18,805 nucleotides of DNA from Flavobacteriales bacterium UBA7519 (lineage in GTDB: Bacteria > Bacteroidota > Bacteroidia > Flavobacteriales > Weeksellaceae), in the NCBI GenBank assembly GCA_002476905.1, contig DLND01000077.1, forward strand, positions 26,133 to 44,937. Reading direction: 5' to 3'. Shown here in pieces: positions 1-5,600 of this stretch. Position 1 is the stretch's first letter, and the number at the start of each line of letters is the position of its first letter. The position numbers and the translations under genes are program-made. The notes under the pieces are model-generated. The model saw only the letters and a program-made list of their open reading frames with translations. It searched no databases and had not been told where the DNA came from.

Positions 1-479
1 TCTTCGGTTTTATTAAAGTAAGGTTCCTGCCACTCAAAACGGGATGCAACGTGTAAGCCGCGGATAGAACTGCAGGAATTATGGATAGCCACCGTATGAT
101 GGAAATCTGCCCAAGGGAATTCTTCTATCTTGAGAACATCGTGTAAAAACTCTACTAATTCTATGGTTTTATGACGGATTTCTGTAACAGTTTCGGTTTG
201 AGGAATTGCATCCATATGGAGCTTGACGTGCTTGACACAACTCCCTGCCGGCCCAACGATATAATCAAAATTCAAATCCTTAAAATTTTCACAAAACTGA
301 GTTTCTGTCCTTATAGAATGTTTCTGATCGCCCTCATTGGCCATAGGCTGTCCACAACAGGTCTGCTACAGAGGTACTGTGACCTCTACGCCCAATCGCT
401 CCAAAAGCTCAAGTGTGGCAATACCGACTTTGGGGTAAATCAGATCTATATAACAGGGGATAAAGAGTGCTACTTTCAT
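1..479 (-). pseudogene. lutA: LutA/YkgE-like lactate utilisation Fe-S protein, interrupted by amber codon, 3' end off window
   Basis: Reading minus from ATG 479-477 gives MKVALFIPCYIDLIYPKVGI and continues in one frame to the window edge, except for a TAG at 368-366 (codon 38). The frame resumes at once with QTCCGQPMANEG, then VGPAGSCVKHVK and HNSCSSIRG. These cysteine motifs are those of the CCG-domain (Fe-S)-binding LutA/YkgE family, which works with LutB and LutC in oxidising L-lactate to pyruvate. Family members carry a sense codon just before the QxCCGQP motif (E. coli YkgE has Lys there), so a single AAG or GAG to TAG change would explain the stop. Re-initiation at ATG 344-342 would lose the first CCG motif. 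A sequencing error cannot be excluded. The gene lies 180 bases behind the fabG terminator; the genes beyond the edge are not visible. Confidence 0.82.
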
Positions 480-607
480 TACAAAATTTTATAGAAACTC
501 TAAATTAGCACTATTTCTTCTTTTCCTGATTAGGTTTAGGATGAAAAAAGCCTATACGAGAGGTTATTTATATTGAGTAAAAATAATTTACCTGGCATTA
601 AGACAAT

Positions 608-639
608 AAAAAAGACTTTTGAAATCAAAAGTCTTTTTT
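608..639 (-). terminator. Rho-independent terminator behind fabG
   Basis: The 11-base arms AAAGACTTTTG (611-621) and CAAAAGTCTTT (626-636) close on a 4-base loop and are extended by A/T pairs to 608 and 639. On the minus strand the stem is followed by a T run, 20 bases beyond the fabG stop. The A/T symmetry could also let it work on the plus strand. Confidence 0.85.
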
Positions 640-658
640 CACTGAATATTAAATTCTA

Positions 659-1402
659 TTATGTCAGCATTCCGCCGTCAACATTCAGAACCTGGCCGGT
701 GATGTAGGAAGACATATTACTTGCTAAGAAAACGCAGGCATTAGCCACGTCTTCCGGCTGTCCACCCCGTTTCAACGGGATACCATCTCTCCATCCCTGT
801 ACGGTTTTCTCATCAAGGGCGGCCGTCATTTCGGTTTCTATAAAACCTGGCGCCACGGCATTGCAACGGATATTTCTGGATCCTAATTCTAATGCAATCG
901 ACTTAGAAAAACCAATAACACCAGCTTTAGAAGCCGCATAATTGGCCTGCCCGGCATTCCCTTTCACACCAACGACAGAAGTCATATTGATGATTGAGCC
1001 CGATTTGGCCTTCATCATTGGCTTGATAACCGCTTTGGTCAGGTTAAAAACAGAATCCAAATTAACTTTGATAATCGTATCCCAATCGTCTTTGGACATT
1101 CTTAACATCAGATTATCTCTGGTAATCCCGGCATTGTTTACCAGAATATCAATCGTCCCAAACTCTGCTAAAACATCATCTACCAATTTCTGCGCTGCGT
1201 CGTAATCCGAAGCGTCTGACTGGTAACCTTTGATTTCTGTAATATTACTTAATTCTGATTCTAATGCTTTTGCTTTGTCTACAGAACCGGCGTAGGTGAA
1301 TGCTATTTTTGCGCCTTCTTTGGCAAAAACTTCTGCAATACCTTTCCCGATACCTCTTGTTGCGCCTGTAATGATGGCAACTTTACCTTGTAATAATCCC
1401 AT
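659..1402 (-). CDS. fabG: 3-oxoacyl-[acyl-carrier-protein] reductase
   Basis: This is a 247-residue short-chain dehydrogenase/reductase, the normal FabG length. It reduces 3-oxoacyl-ACP to 3-hydroxyacyl-ACP with NADPH in type II fatty-acid elongation, in the cytoplasm. Visible motifs are the cofactor loop TGATRGIG (12-19), NNAG (89-92), Asn114, and the catalytic Ser142, Tyr155 and Lys159 in SVVGVKGNAGQANYAASK. The C-terminus ITGQVLNVDGGM is typical of FabG. The start is supported by the family-like MGLLQGKVAIITG. The gene appears to be a single transcription unit: a promoter fits at 1435-1468 and a strong terminator follows at 608-639. Other SDR activities cannot be ruled out by sequence, but the close match to FabG motifs makes this assignment likely. 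Confidence 0.93.
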   Translation of the reverse strand: MGLLQGKVAIITGATRGIGKGIAEVFAKEGAKIAFTYAGSVDKAKALESELSNITEIKGYQSDASDYDAAQKLVDDVLAEFGTIDILVNNAGITRDNLMLRMSKDDWDTIIKVNLDSVFNLTKAVIKPMMKAKSGSIINMTSVVGVKGNAGQANYAASKAGVIGFSKSIALELGSRNIRCNAVAPGFIETEMTAALDEKTVQGWRDGIPLKRGGQPEDVANACVFLASNMSSYITGQVLNVDGGMLT

Positions 1403-1434
1403 TTGAAATGTTAGATAAATTAATCTTTAAAAGA

Positions 1435-1468
1435 CAAATATATGAAATCGCCATGATTTGGAAACCAA
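1435..1468 (-). promoter_or_regulatory. Bacteroidetes-type promoter for fabG
   Basis: On the minus strand TTG (1468-1466) is followed after 23 bases by TATATTTG (1442-1435), which fits the flavobacterial consensus TTG-N17-23-TAnnTTTG. The fabG start lies 32 bases downstream. It is the only promoter here in which both boxes fit. Confidence 0.6.
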
Positions 1469-1488
1469 TCACCCATGAAGAGGCGATT
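1446..1488. repeat. Nested inverted repeat overlapping the fabG promoter
   Basis: The outer arms are AATCGCC (1446-1452) and GGCGATT (1482-1488). Inside them an imperfect second hairpin forms from GATTTGG and CCAATC. No T tract follows on either strand, so a simple terminator is unlikely. It spans the -33 box proposed for fabG. Confidence 0.45.
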
Positions 1489-1532
1489 GTGCATGACTTC
1501 AGAAAAAATATAAATATGCCTATGAAAAAGTT

Positions 1533-2171
1533 TTATTTATTAAGTTCATTATGATATTCATTTTTAAGTGATTCAATTTTGTCTTTTAACTCTTTGCTGA
1601 TTTTGTTTGGATAGTTTTTCAGTTTTTTGAGATTGAATGCAAGAATTATTGCAGAGATACCTGAAAAAATAAATGCCACAGCTGTTATAACAACCAGAGA
1701 AATTCCGGCTAAAACAGGATTAAGGATTAGAATAACAGACCCGATAAGGCCAAGAAAACTGATCAGCGCCAGATTCCCCCACTGCAAAACGCCATAGCTT
1801 TTGAGATCAAAGGCAAAACCAATCCCCTGTACAGAACGGAACATCAATGAAAATCCAACAAAATAGGGCAAAGCAACAAATGCCACCTGCGGCTGAAAAA
1901 ATAACATAATCCCTACAAAAAGATCCAGCAAAGCACCTACCAGATACCAGCCCCAATTGTCCAGATTATCCTTGTTTTGTATTGCAAACACAAGTTCCAT
2001 AATCCCGAAAACCAAAAATGACGCACTGAAAAACAGCACCAGAGACAGGTAAGTGGCTAGTGGAATGCTAAACATGTACAATCCCATAATCACCAGTAAA
2101 ATACCTACAATTAAAGGTAAATACCAATGCTTAACTGTGTTTTTGATAGTTTTAAAAAATGTTGTTCTCAT
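1533..2171 (-). CDS. HdeD/DUF308-family membrane protein
   Basis: This is a 212-residue hydrophobic protein with about six membrane-spanning segments (roughly residues 17-37, 40-62, 72-92, 95-117, 128-148 and 153-176). A charged cytosolic-looking tail follows from about residue 180 (LKKLKNYPNKISKELKDKIE). Length, segment number and the pairing of helices match the HdeD/DUF308 family of inner-membrane proteins. E. coli HdeD is linked to acid resistance at high cell density, but function in Bacteroidetes is not established and no catalytic residues are visible. It begins 23 bases after rsmI ends, so it is probably the last gene of the unit that starts at 4078. No convincing terminator was found behind it. 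Confidence 0.75.
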   Translation of the reverse strand: MRTTFFKTIKNTVKHWYLPLIVGILLVIMGLYMFSIPLATYLSLVLFFSASFLVFGIMELVFAIQNKDNLDNWGWYLVGALLDLFVGIMLFFQPQVAFVALPYFVGFSLMFRSVQGIGFAFDLKSYGVLQWGNLALISFLGLIGSVILILNPVLAGISLVVITAVAFIFSGISAIILAFNLKKLKNYPNKISKELKDKIESLKNEYHNELNK

Positions 2172-2194
2172 AATAATATGTTTTTGAAATTAAA

Positions 2195-2866
2195 TTAAGA
2201 ATTATTTACCACCAGGACAATCTCACCTTTTACTGTTTTACTTTTTGAGAATTCAATTAACTCATTGATTGTTCCTCTTTTAGTTTCTTCGAATTTTTTT
2301 GAAATTTCCCTGCTCAGGCTTACTCTGGTTTCTTCTCCAAAAAATTCCTTGATTTGTTCAAGTGTTGTATTGATTTTATGTGGACTTTCGTAAAGAACAA
2401 TTGTCTTTTTCTCCTCAGCCAGTTGCTTAAGTTTGGTTTGTCTTCCCTTTTTTTGAGGAAGAAATCCTGCAAAATAAAAATCGTGGTTGGGTAATCCGGA
2501 AACTACCAAAGCTGGCACAAATGCTGTTGCACCAGGGAGACAAATCATTTCCAGATTTTTATCTGCACAAGCTTTCGCCAGAAGATAACCAGGGTCCGAA
2601 ATTCCTGGTGTTCCAGCATCGGTGATGATGGCAATATTTTGTCCATTTTCTATATCCTGAACAACTCTTTCAGTCGCTTGATGTTCGTTATGCAAATGAT
2701 AGGATTTCAGCGGTTTGGATATTTCATAATGTTTGAGAAGAACACCGGAAGTTCGGGTGTCCTCACACAGGATATAATCCACTTCTTTCAGCACCTTCAC
2801 GGCACGGAAAGTCATATCTTCCAGATTTCCAACGGGTGTCGGAACAAAATAAAGAATACCGCTCAT
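2195..2866 (-). CDS. rsmI: 16S rRNA (cytidine(1402)-2'-O)-methyltransferase
   Basis: RsmI uses S-adenosylmethionine to methylate the 2'-OH of C1402 in the ribosomal decoding centre. The 223-residue protein opens with GILYFVPTPVGNLEDMTFRA (residues 3-22), the family signature. It continues with CEDTRTSGVLLKHY and the glycine-rich ITDAGTPGISDPGY of tetrapyrrole-methylase folds, then GLPNHDFYFAGFLP and VLYESPHKI. It is shorter than E. coli RsmI (about 286 residues), apparently because the extra C-terminal domain is absent. The ATG (2866-2864) follows the upstream gene's TAG (2869-2867) with no gap, so translation is probably coupled. No other start is plausible, since the N-terminal motif begins at once. 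Confidence 0.95.
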   Translation of the reverse strand: MSGILYFVPTPVGNLEDMTFRAVKVLKEVDYILCEDTRTSGVLLKHYEISKPLKSYHLHNEHQATERVVQDIENGQNIAIITDAGTPGISDPGYLLAKACADKNLEMICLPGATAFVPALVVSGLPNHDFYFAGFLPQKKGRQTKLKQLAEEKKTIVLYESPHKINTTLEQIKEFFGEETRVSLSREISKKFEETKRGTINELIEFSKSKTVKGEIVLVVNNS

Positions 2867-4078
2867 CTACAAAAACCTGTTTTCTACCAAAGTCCAAAGC
2901 CTTTGTGCATAATTATCCACCTTTTTCCACTCTCTCTCGTAATAGATATCACTTAAAAATTCCTTAGCTTTTTCCAGAGAATTGAAGGAATTCAGAACAG
3001 AAACGACTTGGTTAAGTTCACTTTGGCTTCCATTAAATAAATACTGAGAAAAAGCAATCCGGTCATTCAAATCCAGCTTGAATTCTGGCTTTGGCTTCGG
3101 CGCTTCCATATAATCTGTCGGAACATTATTCTTTAAAAGACTTCCAGAATTTTGAACTGGAGAAGGTTTTTCGAGCTCTTCCAAATGATCATCATCAAAC
3201 AAAGATTTTGCTACTTTCAAACCTTTAATGTTTGCCAATTTGAATTTTTTATCATGATGCGTTTCTTGATTTGGAGATTCGTAAACTTCCTGAGATTTTT
3301 CCTTCGGCTCTGTATTTTCTTTAGAAAACTCTACAATTTTTCTTCTGTTTTCTTCAAGTTCTTTCAGTTTAGCCTCTTTCTCTGCCAATCTTGCTTCATA
3401 ATCATCATTTGAAGTATCATCTGCAACAGGCTCTTCTTTTGTCATTGCAAAAGAAAATTGGCTATCTTGCATCGGTTCCAGTTTTTCTGCTGGTTCTTCT
3501 AACAGTTTTTCTTCCTCAGATTTAATTTCCTCAATGGCTTCAACTATTTCTTCGTGATAATTTTGAGCTTCAATTTCATTAGCAACTTCCGTTTCTGAAA
3601 TTGATTCAACCAATTCGCCGTTTGTAGTTTCAAATTCTTCTTCGATGATTTTTTCCTGTTGGTGAATTTCTTCAGTTTTATCTTCCGAAATAATTTCTTC
3701 AACTAAATTCTCTTGAGAATCAATCTCAGCAAAAGAATGAACTTCTTCCACTTCGGGAACATTCGCAAAAATAACTTGTGTTTCTATCTCTTCTACAATA
3801 ATTTCTGCAACCTTATTTTCATCGTCAAATTCTTCAACTGATAACAAATCTGAATTAGTATTTATAATTTGATTTTCAATTGATTGCAAAGGCTGAAATT
3901 CCGTTGACGAAAACTCAACAATCTGAGAAATTTTTAGAAAAGAAAACTTTTGATATAGTTGATTGATTTCATTTTCTTTCGCCAAAATCTCTTCATAAGT
4001 ATCAGATTTTGATAATTCTGACAAAAGATTCTTCATCTCTCCGAAAATTTTCTCGTATGATTCCCGCCAATTTTGCAT
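2867..4078 (-). CDS. Acidic conserved protein of unknown function upstream of rsmI
   Basis: The 403-residue product has three parts. Residues 1-55 are a predicted coiled helix (MQNWRESYEKIFGEMKNLLS...). Residues about 75-310 are low-complexity, very rich in Glu with Ile/Val, later Lys/Glu-rich (YEARLAEKEAKLKELEENRR), so probably disordered or coiled coil. The last 75 residues form a compact, better-ordered module (LNDRIAFSQYLFNGSQSEL ... REWKKVDNYAQRLWTLVENR). I believe this C-terminal module occurs in other Bacteroidetes beside rsmI/tdk, but that is recollection, not a search. There is no signal peptide or membrane segment, so it is likely cytoplasmic. It is first in the unit with rsmI and the HdeD-like gene. 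Function is unknown. Confidence 0.8.
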   Translation of the reverse strand: MQNWRESYEKIFGEMKNLLSELSKSDTYEEILAKENEINQLYQKFSFLKISQIVEFSSTEFQPLQSIENQIINTNSDLLSVEEFDDENKVAEIIVEEIETQVIFANVPEVEEVHSFAEIDSQENLVEEIISEDKTEEIHQQEKIIEEEFETTNGELVESISETEVANEIEAQNYHEEIVEAIEEIKSEEEKLLEEPAEKLEPMQDSQFSFAMTKEEPVADDTSNDDYEARLAEKEAKLKELEENRRKIVEFSKENTEPKEKSQEVYESPNQETHHDKKFKLANIKGLKVAKSLFDDDHLEELEKPSPVQNSGSLLKNNVPTDYMEAPKPKPEFKLDLNDRIAFSQYLFNGSQSELNQVVSVLNSFNSLEKAKEFLSDIYYEREWKKVDNYAQRLWTLVENRFL

Positions 4079-4099
4079 AATATATCTTATTAATTTTTA

Positions 4100-4139
4100 C
4101 TTAAATTTGATGAATATAAATTTAAGAACAATTTTGTTC
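4100..4139. repeat. Adjacent inverted repeats in the divergent region upstream of tdk
   Basis: CTTAAATTT (4100-4108) and AAATTTAAG (4118-4126) form 9-base arms around a 9-base centre. Directly next to them GAACAA (4126-4131) and TTGTTC (4134-4139) form a second dyad. They lie 22-61 bases upstream of the minus-strand gene starting at 4078 and could be hairpins of its leader or protein-binding sites. The base composition is AT-rich, so chance is possible. Confidence 0.35.
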
Positions 4140-4288
4140 CCAAAAAGGTTTTACTACAATTATTTTAATCTATGAATGCTGTTAAATTTAATCGCAAAGT
4201 CGCTATTTTTTTACAAGCAAACATTTTTAAGTCGCAAAATGTGAATGATTAAAAATCAATTCGTGCCTTAATTTTTGATTAGATAAAT

Positions 4289-4296
4289 TAATTTTG
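4289..4296 (+). promoter_or_regulatory. -7 promoter box for tdk
   Basis: TAATTTTG matches the Bacteroidetes -7 consensus TAnnTTTG. No well-spaced TTG -33 box is seen upstream. Transcription would start near 4303, giving a leader of about 45 bases before the chosen tdk start at 4348 and ruling out the in-frame ATG at 4294. Confidence 0.5.
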
Positions 4297-4347
4297 TGCC
4301 TTTGCGCTGAAACAAAAATTTTAAAACAATTTTTTGCTAAATTAATA

Positions 4348-4938
4348 ATGTTTTTAGAAAATACAATTAATCATTCCAAACAAAGCGGTTGGATGGAAGT
4401 TATCTGCGGTTCTATGTTCTCCGGAAAGACGGAGGAACTTATCAGAAGACTCCGTCGCGCGGAAATGGCTGGTCAGAATGTGGAAATTTTCAAACCAAGA
4501 ATCGATACACGCTATTCTGAGGAAGATGTAGTTTCCCACAACCAGACCAAAATCCGAAGTACAGCCGTAGAAAGCCCTTCTGAGATTCTTTTGCTGGGTT
4601 CTAATTGTGATGTGGTGGCGATAGATGAAGCGCAGTTTTTTGATGAAAGTATTGTAGATGTTGCGAACCAATTAGCAAATAATGGAATTCGGGTTGTGAT
4701 TGCCGGTTTGGATATGGATTTTCTTGGTCGTCCATTTGGTCCAATGCCAAACCTAATGGCAACTGCAGAATATGTCACCAAAGTTCACGCAATTTGTAGA
4801 AGAACAGGAAATCTTGCCAACTATTCTATGCGAACTTCTGCAGGAAAGGAATTAGTTGAACTGGGCGAAACAGAAGCTTACGATGCTGTGAGCAGAAGAA
4901 TTTTTGTGGAGGAAGTTTTGAAGATTAAAGAAGATTAA
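4348..4938 (+). CDS. tdk: Thymidine kinase (type II)
   Basis: Thymidine kinase phosphorylates thymidine to dTMP with ATP in nucleotide salvage. With the start at 4348 the protein has 196 residues, beginning MFLENTINHSKQSGWMEVICG. The open frame extends to ATG 4294, but that ATG lies inside the promoter box and its extra 18 residues look unlike the family. Visible are the P-loop GSMFSGKT (21-28), the DEAQFF motif with catalytic Glu94 (93-98), and the lasso region. In zinc-binding homologues the lasso carries CxxC and a second Cys pair near the C-terminus. Here only Cys150 (ICRRTG) remains and the second pair reads VSRR (Ser182), so the zinc site is probably absent. A toxin-antitoxin pair follows after 54 bases. 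Confidence 0.93.
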   Translation: MFLENTINHSKQSGWMEVICGSMFSGKTEELIRRLRRAEMAGQNVEIFKPRIDTRYSEEDVVSHNQTKIRSTAVESPSEILLLGSNCDVVAIDEAQFFDESIVDVANQLANNGIRVVIAGLDMDFLGRPFGPMPNLMATAEYVTKVHAICRRTGNLANYSMRTSAGKELVELGETEAYDAVSRRIFVEEVLKIKED

Positions 4939-4952
4939 TATCATTATTTTAA

Positions 4953-4970
4953 TTAAATTTGTTTAAATTT
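4953..4970 (+). promoter_or_regulatory. Promoter and possible operator of the toxin-antitoxin pair
   Basis: TAAATTTG (4954-4961) fits the -7 consensus TAnnTTTG. TTAAATTT occurs twice, at 4953-4960 and 4963-4970, a spacing of 10 bases or one helical turn, each containing the palindrome AAATTT. This would suit binding by the HTH antitoxin for autoregulation. In such AT-rich sequence the pattern may be chance; no clear -33 box was found. Confidence 0.35.
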
Positions 4971-4992
4971 TAATAGTAAAAACTATCAAAAA

Positions 4993-5313
4993 ATGATATT
5001 AGAAATTAAAAATTATATCAGAATCAGTAATTCGATTGATGAGATTTTGAAAAATTCTCCTTTCAAATTGAAATATATTATTGAAAAAAGCGGAATCTCT
5101 GAACCTACTTTTTTCCGAAAAATGAAAGAAAAGAAATTCAATCCTGAAGAATTGCTTAAGATTGCCGAAATCATTGACCCAGAGACTTCTTTTTTACAAA
5201 CTTTGGAAGAAGCGGAAAAAGATTTTGATAACGAAACCTATTTTTCCCACGATGATGTTATAAAAATTTCAGAAGAACGATTTTTGAAAAAGTATGGAAA
5301 TAAGATGGTCTAA
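4993..5313 (+). CDS. HTH-domain antitoxin of a type II toxin-antitoxin pair
   Basis: This 106-residue protein has an XRE-like helix-turn-helix at about residues 25-58: KLKYIIEKSGISEPTFFRKM is helix-turn-recognition helix, followed by NPEELLKIAEII. The acidic C-terminal part (EEAEKDFDNETYFSHDDV) is likely the toxin-binding segment. It overlaps the next gene by 20 bases, the usual arrangement for co-translated antitoxin and toxin. By family knowledge such antitoxins neutralise the partner and repress their own promoter. No named antitoxin family is recognised with certainty; assignment rests on the HTH, size, overlap and the toxin-like neighbour. Confidence 0.72.
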   Translation: MILEIKNYIRISNSIDEILKNSPFKLKYIIEKSGISEPTFFRKMKEKKFNPEELLKIAEIIDPETSFLQTLEEAEKDFDNETYFSHDDVIKISEERFLKKYGNKMV

Positions 5314-5596
5314 GTTTGCGCTCGCAGATTTGGAGCAGATAGAAGATTATATCGGAAATAGGTTTACTTACAAAGAATATCAAAACTTTATGAATATTCT
5401 TAATCATAAAATAGGTTTGATTTTAGATAAAAAGGTAACTTTTCAAAAGCTGGAAAAATTTCCAAATTATAATAAACTTCTGATAACAGAACAAACAACT
5501 CTGATATATAAATTAGAGTCTAAATACCTGAAAATATTACGATTATATAATAATTATCAGGATGAAAATAAAAAATTCGTTATAGACGATTTATAA
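5294..5596 (+). CDS. ParE/RelE-superfamily toxin
   Basis: The 100-residue product opens with MEIRWSKFALADLEQIEDYI (residues 1-20), the typical N-terminal strand and helix of ParE/RelE toxins. It ends in a beta-rich half (QTTLIYKLESKYLKILRLYN) that matches the fold's closing strands. ParE-type toxins poison DNA gyrase, RelE-type cut mRNA on the ribosome; which applies here cannot be told from sequence. The ATG lies inside the antitoxin gene, overlapping it by 20 bases. Only four bases separate its stop from murF-alr, so it is almost certainly on the same transcript as that essential gene. Confidence 0.75.
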   Translation: MEIRWSKFALADLEQIEDYIGNRFTYKEYQNFMNILNHKIGLILDKKVTFQKLEKFPNYNKLLITEQTTLIYKLESKYLKILRLYNNYQDENKKFVIDDL

Positions 5597-5600
5597 TAAA

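Noticed and set aside
171..494. Plus-strand open frame of 107 codons
   Set aside because: It lies opposite the lutA-like frame, whose translation shows clear family motifs; the plus-strand product resembles nothing known to me.
2913..2921. TTATCCACC, one mismatch from a DnaA box
   Set aside because: Isolated inside a coding region, with no cluster or AT-rich tract nearby.
4294..4347. Longer N-terminus for thymidine kinase from ATG 4294
   Set aside because: The ATG overlaps the -7 promoter box and the extra 18 residues are unlike the family; ATG 4348 gives the usual length.
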